DNA of 64,000 nt from Asaia sp. W19 (GTDB taxonomy: Bacteria > Pseudomonadota > Alphaproteobacteria > Acetobacterales > Acetobacteraceae): assembly GCF_003994335.1 (NCBI RefSeq), contig NZ_PNQZ01000013.1, forward strand, positions 357,130-421,129, written 5' to 3'. Made by a program: the position numbers and the translations under genes. This document shows, piece by piece, positions 33,509-42,832 of the stretch; position 1 is the first letter of the stretch, and each line of letters starts with the position of its first letter. The notes below the pieces were generated by a model. It did no database searches. It was not told the DNA's origin and saw only the letters and a program-made list of their open reading frames with translations.

Positions 33509-34942
33509 TCAGCCATGGGAGAGAAAATCACCTTCATGCAGGCTGCGCTCGATCGCCTCCAGCGAACGTCCCTTCGTTTCCGGTACGCATTTGCGGATAA
33601 ATACCCAGCCAAGGCTGGTCATACCTGCGAAGAGAATGAAGGTGCCGGACACGCCAATCAGGGAAATGATCGACAGGGTCACGAGCGAAATCAGCAGATC
33701 GAAGGACCAGTGGGAAATCGTAACCAGCCCCATGCCTTTGCCGCGCACCGAGAGAGGGAACACCTCCGCCCCAACCAGCCAGAGTGAGGCATTGATGCTG
33801 CCCAGCGTGCACAGCACATAGACCAGCAATCCGCCGACGGCGAAGAACTTGCCCATACCCTGAGGATCCCCGCCGAAAAAGACGAAGGCCAGTACGAGAA
33901 GCGCCAGAATGGAGCCGGGCAGAACACGCAGCATCAGGCGGCGGCGCCCCCAGTGATCGACCGCCCAGAAACCGAAAACTGTCGCGATGGTGATCGTCAC
34001 GCCGATGGCGATGGAAATCAGCAAGGCCGAATTGCGATCAAACCCGGCCCCGGAGAGAATGGTAGGCGCGTAGGTCAGGACGGCGTTCGTCCCGGTGATC
34101 TGGCTGAACATGGCCAGGCCAGTACCTGCAATCAGGGCGGGCCTGAGCTTGCGTGAAAAAAGCAGACGCCAACTGCCCGTCTCACCCGCCGCCCCCTGAA
34201 TATCGCGCATTTCGGCTTCGGGGTCCTCATCAGGACCGCGCAGGGAAAGCAGGATGGCGCGTGCGCGCTCGACATGCCCTCTGGAGGCCAGAAAGCGTGG
34301 ACTTTCGGGAAGGAAGATGAGGCCGATGAGCAACATCAGTGCCGGGACGGCCCCTAACAGAAACATGATGCGCCAATCCCCGCCCCGGCTGAAAAGACGG
34401 ATGAGCAGGGGATCGTCGCTGAGCGCCCATCCAACGAGAGATGACGCCAGCACGCCCCCCACGATGGCGAGCTGAAACAGAAGCACCAGTCGGCCGCGTC
34501 GCGAGGCGGGCGCCAGTTCGGCGATGTAGACGGGCACGATCTGACTCGCCCCGCCTACGGCCAACCCAAGCACGATACGGGTCAGGGTCAGCTCCGTAGG
34601 AGACTGTGCAAGCGCCGACCCCACAGAGCCCAGAAGAAACAACGCACCGGCGAGAGCAACGACAGGACGACGCCCCCACCGGTCGGAGAGCGGCCCCGCC
34701 CCCATACAGCCGAGCAGAGCACCCGCGACCATGCCTGCCGCTATCGCCTGCTTGCCCAGCGTGCCGAGTGAAAAGCTGTCTCCCAGCGTCAGCAGCGCTG
34801 CCGAGATGATCCCCTGATCATAACCGAAGAGCACACCGGCAAGCCCCGCCACACAGGAGGCGATGAAGACACGCCTGCGTCCGTTGCCGGCAGGACCGGG
34901 GGAGCCGGTAGGGTCTGAAAATGACGGGACGGCGGACTGCAT
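33509..34942 (-). CDS. MFS sugar-porter family transporter
   Basis: A 477-residue, 12-helix secondary transporter of the sugar-porter branch. Diagnostic motifs are GYDQGIISAALL in helix 1, GPLSDRWGRRPVV in loop 2-3, LPESPRFLASRG at the start of the central loop, the WAVDHWGRRRLML repeat in loop 8-9, and VPETKGRSLEAIE at the end of helix 12. Members bring in hexoses, pentoses or polyols by proton symport or facilitated diffusion. The exact sugar cannot be told. Upstream is a 500-base region with a strong palindrome; no sugar-metabolic gene lies next to it. Confidence 0.94.
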   Translation of the reverse strand: MQSAVPSFSDPTGSPGPAGNGRRRVFIASCVAGLAGVLFGYDQGIISAALLTLGDSFSLGTLGKQAIAAGMVAGALLGCMGAGPLSDRWGRRPVVALAGALFLLGSVGSALAQSPTELTLTRIVLGLAVGGASQIVPVYIAELAPASRRGRLVLLFQLAIVGGVLASSLVGWALSDDPLLIRLFSRGGDWRIMFLLGAVPALMLLIGLIFLPESPRFLASRGHVERARAILLSLRGPDEDPEAEMRDIQGAAGETGSWRLLFSRKLRPALIAGTGLAMFSQITGTNAVLTYAPTILSGAGFDRNSALLISIAIGVTITIATVFGFWAVDHWGRRRLMLRVLPGSILALLVLAFVFFGGDPQGMGKFFAVGGLLVYVLCTLGSINASLWLVGAEVFPLSVRGKGMGLVTISHWSFDLLISLVTLSIISLIGVSGTFILFAGMTSLGWVFIRKCVPETKGRSLEAIERSLHEGDFLSHG

Positions 34943-35441
34943 GATCTCTCCTGTCGCTTCGGCCGCCTTTACGCGGCATTACAGGAAAGTAAGAAAGAGA
35001 ATCTTTCATTTCGAAAGACAAGTTTTCGTGTTGAAGCCTCCCTGCACGACAAGCCGATACGGTGCGGCAATGAGGCATCATCTACACAGGCCTCAGATCA
35101 TCTTTGCGTGTGTTCTCCATCATTCCCTGTCCAGTGCCCCGGCGGCAGCCGACGCGAGAATATGGGGATGTCGACCAGCAATGAGCGCTGCGAGACCCAA
35201 TTCCGGGCCGCTTGCATAAATCAGTGCGCATCGATCCGTAGCGGCACAGCGCAAGCCATGAAATTTTGTTCATTCATAGTGAATACTATTCACTATGAGA
35301 ACAAACAATAAAAACCTAGCTAGATACGCGAGTATACGGTCTTTTTATTACTGCGTTCAATGTATGAACAAACAAATGCGCCAAGGTCACAGTGACAGGC
35401 CGGACAACTCGCCGATAAAGTAAGATAAAGGATATAATGCG
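34943..35441. other. Intergenic region with several inverted repeats
   Basis: About 500 bases between the divergent sugar transporter and a barrel protein, with no convincing gene. It contains a perfect palindrome at 35275-35297 and smaller inverted repeats GTTCA/TGAAC (35355-35369) and GTCAC/GTGAC (35386-35396). The 3' half is AT-rich and probably carries the promoter of the barrel gene. AAAGGA near 35426 is its likely ribosome-binding site. Confidence 0.5.
35275..35297. promoter_or_regulatory. Perfect 23-bp palindrome, likely operator
   Basis: CATAGTGAATA (35275-35285), C, TATTCACTATG (35287-35297). Both arms match over 11 bases. The symmetry continues outward with TTGTTC on the left and GAACAA on the right after short mismatched gaps. 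It has no T tract, so a protein-binding site is more likely than a terminator. The cognate regulator is unknown. Confidence 0.6.
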
Positions 35442-36227
35442 ATGAGAAGAGTATTCTTCGCAGGACTTTTGGCTGTCTTTGGCGATGCCACGGCTTTCGC
35501 TGCGTCGACCGATGCCGGTCTTGCCCCCAACGCGACACTGCATACGCGGCCGGACCTTCAGCAATCCGCACGCGCGCCGACACCGGAAAAATCGCAGATG
35601 GTGACACCCGGGCCGCTGACGCATCTCTATCTCTCGGCACGCCTGCTTGGCAGCTTTGACTCGATCACGGCGATGGATACCAGTCTCCGCCCCGGCATTG
35701 GCGCCTTCGTCAAAGGGCGCGAGACCGCGAACCTTCCCTCCGGGTCCTTCGCCTTTGGCGAGCGACTGACACCGAGCTGGCGCGTTGAAGCCGAGTACGT
35801 GATCCCCCGCAAGACCAGCTATACGAGTGGTTCAACGCGCTTCCCGACCAGCCTCAATCATTTTTCGAACAAGGTTCAGCGCGCGACGGTCAATATCTAT
35901 CGCGATATTGCGCTGACGGAGCGCAGTTCCGTATTTCTGATGGCAGGCGTCGGTGTAGCAATTGCGCGATCCACCGGCTGGCAGGGCAATGATACCCGCG
36001 TATTCCTGCCCAACACCAATACAAATCTCATGTACATGGTCGGGACCGGTTTATCCCAACGCCTGGGAGGACGCCACACGCTGGATCTCGGTTATCGTTT
36101 TGCGGATATTGGCAACGTCCATACCAGCATGAACGGCTTCGGCAATGCCCGCAACCTGCAAGACGAGCAGCTCAAGGGCCATCTCTACGCGCATGAGGTC
36201 TTGCTCGGATATCGTCTCGATATCTGA
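35442..36227 (+). CDS. Small outer-membrane beta-barrel (opacity-like) protein
   Basis: A 261-residue exported protein with a signal peptide (MRRVFFAGLLAVFGDATAFAAS, cleavage near residue 21). The mature N-terminus is a ~45-residue Pro/Thr-rich extension. A barrel of alternating strands follows: THLYLSARLLGSF, WRVEAEYVIPRK, QRATVNIYRDI, SVFLMAGVGVAIA, RHTLDLGYRFADIG, and the last strand HEVLLGYRLDI. This matches the OmpA/opacity-like eight-stranded barrels; the function is not known. It is isolated, with an upstream region that contains a strong palindrome. Confidence 0.82.
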   Translation: MRRVFFAGLLAVFGDATAFAASTDAGLAPNATLHTRPDLQQSARAPTPEKSQMVTPGPLTHLYLSARLLGSFDSITAMDTSLRPGIGAFVKGRETANLPSGSFAFGERLTPSWRVEAEYVIPRKTSYTSGSTRFPTSLNHFSNKVQRATVNIYRDIALTERSSVFLMAGVGVAIARSTGWQGNDTRVFLPNTNTNLMYMVGTGLSQRLGGRHTLDLGYRFADIGNVHTSMNGFGNARNLQDEQLKGHLYAHEVLLGYRLDI

Positions 36228-36319
36228 TATGCCGGTCATGAGTTAAACGAGGGGCAGGCCATGTTGCCTGCGCCATCGATAGATGCTGCGGCGTGATCAG
36301 GGCGTGGCGCGCGCGGGCT

Positions 36320-37693
36320 CTATAGCCGGTACGCCTCGCTTCGCACGATACGCACTGCAAGATACGCCTCATTGGCCTGAACAGTTTCAGGCAAGACAAG
36401 CTCGGCCGATCCAGCGGTCCAGCGCGTGTCATTCTGTTCGGGGTCATGCCATCCGTTGAGCGAAGGGTCTTGGAAATCGATCTCTCGCGTGGTCCGGCTG
36501 TGCATGTCCTGCACCGTGACAGCCCCGATCAGGACTCCGAGGCGTCTCCTGTCATCGATGAAGCGCCCGACCGTATCGCAGGGCCGCCCGGCGCGCGACC
36601 GTATGAATACGCGCTCGACGCCCGCGCCCAGACTGAACAGGGCGATCCCTCCCTCCACGGAGATCGGGGCAATTTTCATACCGCAGGGTAGAGCGAGGTG
36701 GAGATCCGGATCGTCCGTCATTTGCCCAGCGGAAATGTCACTGATCGCGTCATCCTGCCCCAGCCCAGCAAGCGCGCGATACAAAGGCTCGACAACGGCT
36801 CGGTCCGTCACAATAGGCCGCGCTGGATGGAACGGTGCCGTTATCTCGGCCAATGAACCCTGGCGCATCGTGAACCCGGCTTCGTTATCACCCGGCAGAT
36901 AGCTCTCGGTACAGAGATTTTCTGCAAGGATGATCGAATGGGTACGGGTGGCAATATGATAATAATCATACACGGGCCGTCGTCGATCATAGAAGATACT
37001 GACCCCATTCACGAGCATCCGGATGGGGATCAGACGATCCCCGACCAGCACGCAATGCTCAGATGTGAGCCAGAGATCCCGACGCGGTGTCCGGGGTCCG
37101 AAAGCGTCTGCCCGGATACATACCGGCCACCCTGCCTCGTCTGGCCCCAGCCCCTCTGCGGCATCGACAATGCGACGACTATGCCCGACATAAATCACCT
37201 TTCGGAATTCATGTCCGTGATCGCCCATGGTGATCACGGTTTCTCCTGGAGTGATGGTCTCCACAGGTTTGTACCCCTCCCGCGTCAGGATGAGGGAGCC
37301 TTTGAGAAAGCAGGGGTCCGGCTTTGGTACGACGGGCTGGGTTATGTGGAAACCCACGGTACCATCATGCTGCCAGCCGATATTGACGATCTTGCCGATT
37401 GGGTAGCCGGGCTGACTATAGGATTTGAAATGCATCTGGAAATGCTTGCCGCCCCGTGCCCAGGCCTCGATCGTGACAACGCGTCCGGTTCCATCCTGGA
37501 CGACATAATCAGCATAGGCACTATCGTCGTCTGCAACGCTGCCGCTCTGCCCCCACTCCACATAAAACCTGCGCGATTCATGCGCGGGTATGAGGTCGGG
37601 TGCCTGAAAACGCATCTGATAGGCGCCACCCGCGCCTTTTTTCAGATCGTAATCGGTATCGTTGTAGAGCGTAATATAGCCACCCAATCCCAT
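36320..37693 (-). CDS. Hint-domain protein with a compact N-terminal beta-sandwich-like domain (457 aa)
   Basis: Residues 1-~120 form a beta-rich domain (GGYITLYNDTDYDLKKG, ESRRFYVEWGQSGS, GKIVNIGWQHDGTVGFHI). It loosely recalls aegerolysin-type or crystal-toxin-like sandwiches, but I cannot assign it. The Hint domain starts at Cys128 (CFLKGSLILTREGYKPVETITPGE), with TxxH at Thr210-His213 (LTSEHC). The C-terminal ~200 residues match those of the other two Hint proteins here (PCDTVGRFIDDRRRLGVLIG, then GWHDPEQNDTRWTAGSAEL). There is no signal peptide. So the same C-terminal module is joined to a different passenger. It stands alone between a barrel gene and a GlxA-like regulator. Confidence 0.87.
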   Translation of the reverse strand: MGLGGYITLYNDTDYDLKKGAGGAYQMRFQAPDLIPAHESRRFYVEWGQSGSVADDDSAYADYVVQDGTGRVVTIEAWARGGKHFQMHFKSYSQPGYPIGKIVNIGWQHDGTVGFHITQPVVPKPDPCFLKGSLILTREGYKPVETITPGETVITMGDHGHEFRKVIYVGHSRRIVDAAEGLGPDEAGWPVCIRADAFGPRTPRRDLWLTSEHCVLVGDRLIPIRMLVNGVSIFYDRRRPVYDYYHIATRTHSIILAENLCTESYLPGDNEAGFTMRQGSLAEITAPFHPARPIVTDRAVVEPLYRALAGLGQDDAISDISAGQMTDDPDLHLALPCGMKIAPISVEGGIALFSLGAGVERVFIRSRAGRPCDTVGRFIDDRRRLGVLIGAVTVQDMHSRTTREIDFQDPSLNGWHDPEQNDTRWTAGSAELVLPETVQANEAYLAVRIVRSEAYRL

Positions 37694-37958
37694 GACGCAC
37701 CTTCCTCATCACTCTTGGTCAGTCGCAGCGAACGGGCGACGAAAGGCACAATCCAGGTCTTTACGATCCAGAAATAACGACTATTGTCTTCTTGGACGAA
37801 TACCTTACGATATAGAATACTCGATCATGATACAGGAACAATGACCGACTTATTTATTGCGTATTGCCCGAGACAGGCCCAGTCTCCGTTCTTTGTTGCT
37901 TGCCTGATACATCGACGGGAATATTGACCACAACGACAGAAATCCCTCATTTTAGGCC

Positions 37959-38921
37959 ATGCGAAAAAAAATCGGCTTCATCCTCTATCCGGATTTCCAG
38001 ATCGTCGATGCGACCGGACCCGCTGCTGTCTTTGAGATTGGCGGGGTGATGAGTACCGTCTCGTACGAGATCGCCATGCTTTCTGACCGAGGTGGGCTCG
38101 TGCGCTCCTCGTCAGGTATTGCCGTCGAGACCGCATTGCTGGATGCCAGGGAGAGCTTCGACACGCTCATTGTGGTGGGCAGCGCCTATTATCGTGAACG
38201 ACTGGATAATACCCCCATCGCTGATTTCCTCAGACAGCAGGCACGTCAGACACGCCGCCTGTGTAGCGTCTGCACCGGCGCTTTCTTTCTTGCAGAGGCC
38301 GGCCTTCTGGCCGGGCGTCGGGCAACGACCCACTGGCAGGATCTAGGCCATCTGGAAACACGCGCCCCCGATGCCGAAATCGAAAGCGACGCCGTCTATA
38401 TCCGCGACGGTCAGGTCTGGACGTCAGGGGGTATCACGGCTGGCATCGACATGGCGCTCGCCCTTCTGGCGGAAGATGCCGGTGAGGCGGTGGCCCAAAG
38501 TGTCGCCCAGACGATGGTGCTCTATTATCATCGCCCCGGGGGACAATCCCAGATCTCGTCTCTGGTTCAGATTTCGCACGGGACTGACCGGTTTTCCAGC
38601 CTCCTCGGCTGGATCCGTGCGCATCTCACCGACGACCTCTCGATCGATGCTCTGGCCACTCGGGCGGGAATGAGCGCGCGTAATTTTTCACGCAGCTTCA
38701 AGACCGAAACATCGATGAGCCCAGCCAAGGCCGTAGAGGCCCTGCGCCTGGAGGCCGCTCGTGAGCGGGTCATCAACTCAAAAACACCCATCGAGTTGAT
38801 TGCAGGGCAGGTCGGATTTGCTGATCCCGAGCGATTGAGACGTGCCTTCAACCGCGCCTATGGGCTTTCTCCGCAGAAAATGCGGCAGAGCATGGGGCAT
38901 CCTCTGCACCGCCTGGACTGA
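37959..38921 (+). CDS. GlxA-like regulator (DJ-1/PfpI domain plus AraC DNA-binding domain)
   Basis: A 320-residue two-domain regulator. Residues 1-~165 are a class-I-amidotransferase-like (DJ-1/PfpI) domain: KKIGFILYPDFQIVDATGPAAVFE, then the nucleophile-elbow-like SVCTGAFFLAEAGLLAGRRATTHW. Residues ~225-315 are the AraC double helix-turn-helix (IDALATRAGMSARNFSRSFKTETSMSPAKAVEALRLEAAR...GFADPERLRRAFNRAYGLSP). GlxA-type regulators usually respond to small metabolites, for example in choline/glycine betaine use. The target here cannot be inferred because neighbours on both sides are separate transcription units. Confidence 0.92.
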   Translation: MRKKIGFILYPDFQIVDATGPAAVFEIGGVMSTVSYEIAMLSDRGGLVRSSSGIAVETALLDARESFDTLIVVGSAYYRERLDNTPIADFLRQQARQTRRLCSVCTGAFFLAEAGLLAGRRATTHWQDLGHLETRAPDAEIESDAVYIRDGQVWTSGGITAGIDMALALLAEDAGEAVAQSVAQTMVLYYHRPGGQSQISSLVQISHGTDRFSSLLGWIRAHLTDDLSIDALATRAGMSARNFSRSFKTETSMSPAKAVEALRLEAARERVINSKTPIELIAGQVGFADPERLRRAFNRAYGLSPQKMRQSMGHPLHRLD

Positions 38922-38942
38922 CAGGAAGTCCAGACGTCTACG

Positions 38943-38970
38943 CAAAAAAAAACGGGCCCGAAGGCCCGTT
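38943..38970 (-). terminator. Intrinsic terminator after purA
   Basis: AACGGGCC (38951-38958), loop CGAA, GGCCCGTT (38963-38970). Read on the minus strand, the stem is followed by a run of about nine T, a textbook intrinsic terminator 9 bases past the purA stop. Confidence 0.92.
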
Positions 38971-38978
38971 CTTCCAGC

Positions 38979-40268
38979 TCAGTCCTCGAAAGGATCGCGC
39001 ATCAGGATGGTGTCGTCGCGTTCCGGGCTGGTCGAAAGCAGCGTCACAGGAGCTTCGATCAGTTCCTCGATACGGCGGATATACTTGATGGCTGCGGCGG
39101 GCAGATCGGCCCAGCTACGCGCCCCAAAGGTCGTTTCCTGCCAGCCGGGCATCGATTCCAGAACCGGTTTCAGACGCGCCTGTGCGGCCGGGCTGGATGG
39201 GAAGGAGGTGATGATTTTGCCATCGAGCTCATACCCGACGCAGATCCTCACTTCCTCGAACCCGTCGAGCACATCGAGCTTGGTCAGGGCAATACCGCTG
39301 ACACCACCAACACGCGCAGCGCGGCGCACCAGTACGGCATCGAACCAGCCGCAACGGCGCGCGCGGCCCGTCACTGTGCCGAATTCGCGCCCACGCTCGC
39401 CCAGATCCTGCCCGACCTGATCGAACAGTTCGGACGGGAACGGCCCCTCGCCCACGCGGGTGGTATAGGCCTTGGCAATACCGAGCACGAAACCCACCGT
39501 ACCGGGACCAACGCCGCTGCCGCTGGCCGCAACTGCCGCAACCGTGTTGGAGCTGGTGACGAAGGGATAGGTGCCGTGATCGACATCGAGCATGACGGCC
39601 TGCGCACCCTCGAACAGGATGCGACGACCGGCGCGACGCGCCTCGTCCAGACGTTCCCAGACCGAGCAGGCGAAGGGCAGCACACGCGGGGCCAGCTTCG
39701 CCAGATGATCCAGGATTTCCTGCTTGGTGAAAGTCGGCGCGCCGAGACCAGCCAGAAGCGTGTTGTGATGAAGCAGCAGCTCATCAAGCTTCCAGTCTAG
39801 CGTTTCGGGCTCCGAAAGATCGCACAGACGAATGGCGCGACGCGCGACCTTGTCCTCATAGGCAGGGCCGATACCGCGCCCCGTGGTACCGATCTTGCGG
39901 TCGCCGCGTGCCGCCTCGCGGGCGCGATCGGTCGCGACATGCAGCGGCAGGATGAGCGGCACGTTATCGGCGACCCACAGCGTCTCGGGATTGACCACCA
40001 GACCTTGTGCAGAAACACGGTCGATTTCGGCCAGCAGCGCCTCGGGATCGACCACGACGCCATTACCGATCACGCCCGTCTTGCCGCGAACCAGGCCAGA
40101 GGGCAGGAGGGAGAGCTTGTAGACCTGATCGCCCACCACGAGTGTATGACCGGCATTATGGCCGCCCTGGAAGCGGACGACGATATCCGCACGGCTGGCC
40201 AGCCAGTCCACGATCTTTCCCTTGCCTTCGTCACCCCACTGGGTGCCGATGACGGTGACGTTGGACAT
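38979..40268 (-). CDS. purA: Adenylosuccinate synthetase
   Basis: A 429-residue cytosolic enzyme that joins IMP and aspartate using GTP, the first step from IMP to AMP. The N-terminal P-loop-like [17 protein letters not shown] is complete, with the GHNAGHTLV loop next. Further signatures are [37 protein letters not shown] and the GTP base site [10 protein letters not shown]. It is the last gene of serC-hisZ-purA, 12 bases after hisZ, and ends at a strong terminator. Confidence 0.97.
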   Translation of the reverse strand: MSNVTVIGTQWGDEGKGKIVDWLASRADIVVRFQGGHNAGHTLVVGDQVYKLSLLPSGLVRGKTGVIGNGVVVDPEALLAEIDRVSAQGLVVNPETLWVADNVPLILPLHVATDRAREAARGDRKIGTTGRGIGPAYEDKVARRAIRLCDLSEPETLDWKLDELLLHHNTLLAGLGAPTFTKQEILDHLAKLAPRVLPFACSVWERLDEARRAGRRILFEGAQAVMLDVDHGTYPFVTSSNTVAAVAASGSGVGPGTVGFVLGIAKAYTTRVGEGPFPSELFDQVGQDLGERGREFGTVTGRARRCGWFDAVLVRRAARVGGVSGIALTKLDVLDGFEEVRICVGYELDGKIITSFPSSPAAQARLKPVLESMPGWQETTFGARSWADLPAAAIKYIRRIEELIEAPVTLLSTSPERDDTILMRDPFED

Positions 40269-40280
40269 GCTCTTTTCCTT

Positions 40281-41426
40281 TTACAGCGTGATGAGTTCGT
40301 CGGCGACGAAAACGAAGGTACAATTCAGGCGCTGCGCTTCGGCAGACAGGTCCTCGACGGGCTCGAGACCGGCCACGGTAGCGTAGCCTTCCTCCCGCAG
40401 CCGCGCCGCGCCGGGTGAATCCTGCATCTCGGCGGCAATATAGACGCGTGGGCGCAGGATGATGGGACGGGCCGCGCGCAGCAGCACCTCGGGACGGAAG
40501 GTCAGACCACAGGCCGGTTCCTCTCCCTGCGCCTGGTAACGACCGCCACGCCCCAGTTCTTCGCGCTGACTCCTGGCAAAGACGGTCATGCAAACACCCG
40601 TATGATACTGCCAGCCCCGGAACTCGGCGGGGTCGACCGTCAGACGCAATGCGGGCGCGCGGGAATGGAGCATGCGCACAACGGCCATCAGGCGTTCGGC
40701 ATGAATACGGATCTCGGGTGGGAGGTCGAGTTTTTCCAACAGCAGCAGCGCCGTTTCGGAAGGCCCGCAAGCCTCGACCAACGCCGTAAGCACCGAGGCG
40801 ACCGGCCCGCCCAGCTCCGCGACGGCAGCGATATCCTTGCGATCGAGCGCATGAACGAGTTGCGCACGCCGGGTCCCAGTATAGCCCGAGAGCGCCACAA
40901 GCGCCTGAACGAGCGCCGGGCAGGAGAGATCGAAGGAATAATCCTCGATCCCGAGCTTTTCGAGAGCCTCGGCCGCAATCAGCACGACTTCGCAATCCGC
41001 CTCGACGGAATCGACACCGATCAGCTCGATCCCGGCCTGACTGATCTGGCGTTCGCCTTCGCGCCCGGGACTTCCGACGAGAATGCATGACCCGGCATAG
41101 GACAGGCGCAGAGGACGCGATGTGCCAGCCAGCCGCGTGGCGGCGATACGGGCGATCTGGGTGGTCATGTCCGGGCGTAGCGCCATCATACGCCGGGAAT
41201 CCGGGTCCATCAGACGAAAAGTCTGTTCCTCGAGCGCCTGACCCGCGCCATGGAGCAACGAAGTTTCGAATTCCAGCAAAGGGGGGCGCACCCGCTCATA
41301 ACCATGGGCGGCGAACACATCCATGACGGATTCGATTCCCTGCGCCTCGGCCTCGGCCTCGTGTTGCAAAAGGTCGATGAACCCTGAGGGCAAAAGGGCG
41401 GTATCGGGCTCGTCGGTCAGTTTCAT
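40281..41426 (-). CDS. hisZ: ATP phosphoribosyltransferase regulatory subunit
   Basis: A 381-residue paralogue of histidyl-tRNA synthetase that lacks the anticodon domain and aminoacylation residues. Motif-2-like ([31 protein letters not shown]) and HisS-like GGRY ([25 protein letters not shown]) regions are visible. HisZ forms a hetero-octamer with the short form of HisG for the first, feedback-controlled step of histidine synthesis, so a short hisG is expected elsewhere in the genome. It overlaps serC by 4 bases (ATGA) and is followed by purA after 12 bases, an operon typical of alphaproteobacteria. Confidence 0.93.
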   Translation of the reverse strand: MKLTDEPDTALLPSGFIDLLQHEAEAEAQGIESVMDVFAAHGYERVRPPLLEFETSLLHGAGQALEEQTFRLMDPDSRRMMALRPDMTTQIARIAATRLAGTSRPLRLSYAGSCILVGSPGREGERQISQAGIELIGVDSVEADCEVVLIAAEALEKLGIEDYSFDLSCPALVQALVALSGYTGTRRAQLVHALDRKDIAAVAELGGPVASVLTALVEACGPSETALLLLEKLDLPPEIRIHAERLMAVVRMLHSRAPALRLTVDPAEFRGWQYHTGVCMTVFARSQREELGRGGRYQAQGEEPACGLTFRPEVLLRAARPIILRPRVYIAAEMQDSPGAARLREEGYATVAGLEPVEDLSAEAQRLNCTFVFVADELITL

Positions 41427-42583
41427 GCGGCGTATTCCATGCTGACACTCTCATAGGCCCAGTCGAGCCAGGGGAGAAGCGCCTCGATATCCTCAGCCTC
41501 GATCGTGGCCCCTCCCCAGATACGCAGACCGGGCGGCGCATCGCGATAGGAGGCGAGGTCGTAACCCGCCCCCTCATCGGCGATGAGCCCTGTCAGACGC
41601 TTGACGATTTTCTGCTGGATTTCGACATCTTGGGCCGTGAACCAGGGGGCCGTAATACGCAGGCAGATGGACGTGGTCGAACGCTGCGCGGGGTCGCTGG
41701 CGAGAAATTCCACCCAGGTGGTGTCTGCCACCCAGCGTGCCACCGCGTCGAAATTGCGGCGCGAACGCTCCTTCAGCGCCTTGAGGCCGCCAATCGCCTC
41801 AGCCCAGCGCAACCCGTCCAACGCATCCTCGACACACAGCATCGAGGGGGTGTTGATGGTATCGCCCGAGAAGATGGCATCTATCAGCCCCTTCTTGTTG
41901 GTCAGGCGGAAGATCTTGGGCAGGGGGCGTGGCGCAGCCTGTTCCAGACGCGCCACGGCACGGGGGCTGAGGGCGATCATGCCATGCGCGGCTTCACCAC
42001 CCAGCGCCTTCTGCCACGACCAGGTGACCACATCCAGACGATCCCAGGGAAGATCCATCGCAAAGGCGGCCGAGGTAGCATCGCAGATCACGAGCCCCTC
42101 ATGCTGCGCCGGAATGCTGTCCGGGCCAGGCAGGCACACGCCCGAGGTCGTACCGTTCCAGGTCAGAACCACGTCATGCGACCAGTCGATACGCGTCAGG
42201 TCGGGTAGTGCCCCGTAGGGCGCCTCATGAACGGTCAGGTCATCAAGCTTGAGCACATCGCGCAGGTCCTGCGCCCAGAGTCCGGAGAAGCTCTCGAAGG
42301 AGAGAACATCGATAGGGCGTTCCCCTGCAAGCGCCCAGAGGATCATCTCCACAGCGCCCGTATCAGAGGCGGGGACGATACCGATCTTCCAGTCCGAAGG
42401 GGCCTCGAGCAGGGCATGAGACCGATCGATCACGTCTTTCAGCCGAGCCCGCCCCTCAGCCGCGCGATGCGAGCGGCCCAGCAGGGCGCCATCGAGCGCG
42501 TTCAGCGTCCAGCCCGGGCGCTTGGCGCAGGGCCCGGAGGAAAAGAACGGACGGGCAGGTTTCTGAACGGGACGTTGGGGCAT
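41423..42583 (-). CDS. serC: Phosphoserine aminotransferase
   Basis: A 386-residue PLP enzyme converting 3-phosphohydroxypyruvate and glutamate to phosphoserine. It is of the alphaproteobacterial/Methanosarcina type: [15 protein letters not shown] near the start, [34 protein letters not shown], and the PLP lysine region [15 protein letters not shown]. The ATG at 42583 ([12 protein letters not shown]) is chosen because the family starts here; a longer reading to 42646 adds 21 unrelated residues. It is the first gene of the serC-hisZ-purA operon. The serA gene that often follows serC in alphaproteobacteria is absent. Confidence 0.95.
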   Translation of the reverse strand: MPQRPVQKPARPFFSSGPCAKRPGWTLNALDGALLGRSHRAAEGRARLKDVIDRSHALLEAPSDWKIGIVPASDTGAVEMILWALAGERPIDVLSFESFSGLWAQDLRDVLKLDDLTVHEAPYGALPDLTRIDWSHDVVLTWNGTTSGVCLPGPDSIPAQHEGLVICDATSAAFAMDLPWDRLDVVTWSWQKALGGEAAHGMIALSPRAVARLEQAAPRPLPKIFRLTNKKGLIDAIFSGDTINTPSMLCVEDALDGLRWAEAIGGLKALKERSRRNFDAVARWVADTTWVEFLASDPAQRSTTSICLRITAPWFTAQDVEIQQKIVKRLTGLIADEGAGYDLASYRDAPPGLRIWGGATIEAEDIEALLPWLDWAYESVSMEYAA

Positions 42584-42685
42584 GATCGGTCCGGCAAACT
42601 CCAGGAAAGTTTGCGAGATATGCCGGAGGCAGACCCACAGGCGCAAGTCACGGCCCGGTCACTCACCTGTTTTCAGTGAAAAATC

Positions 42686-42769
42686 TGGTACGAGAGGGGG
42701 GATTCGAACCCCCATGCCTTGCGGCGGTCGATTTTGAGCCGACTACGTCTACCGTTCCGTCACTCTCGC
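42686..42769 (-). tRNA. tRNA-Leu (anticodon CAA)
   Basis: The minus strand folds with acceptor GCGAGAG/CTCTCGT, discriminator A and an encoded CCA (42686-42688). The anticodon stem is GTCGG/TCGAC with loop CTCAAAA, giving CAA. A long variable arm, characteristic of class II tRNA-Leu, and the T arm GGGGG-TTCGAAT-CCCCC complete the cloverleaf. Confidence 0.93.
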
Positions 42770-42832
42770 CTGATGGCCGGATTGTTAGCGGGGTTCGATC
42801 GAAAAGGCAATTGATACGCGCCGGGGAGCGTT

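Noticed and set aside
35082..35311. Small frames in the 34.9-35.4 kb gap, one crossing the palindrome
   Set aside because: No ribosome-binding site and no sensible composition. The palindrome inside points to a regulatory region.
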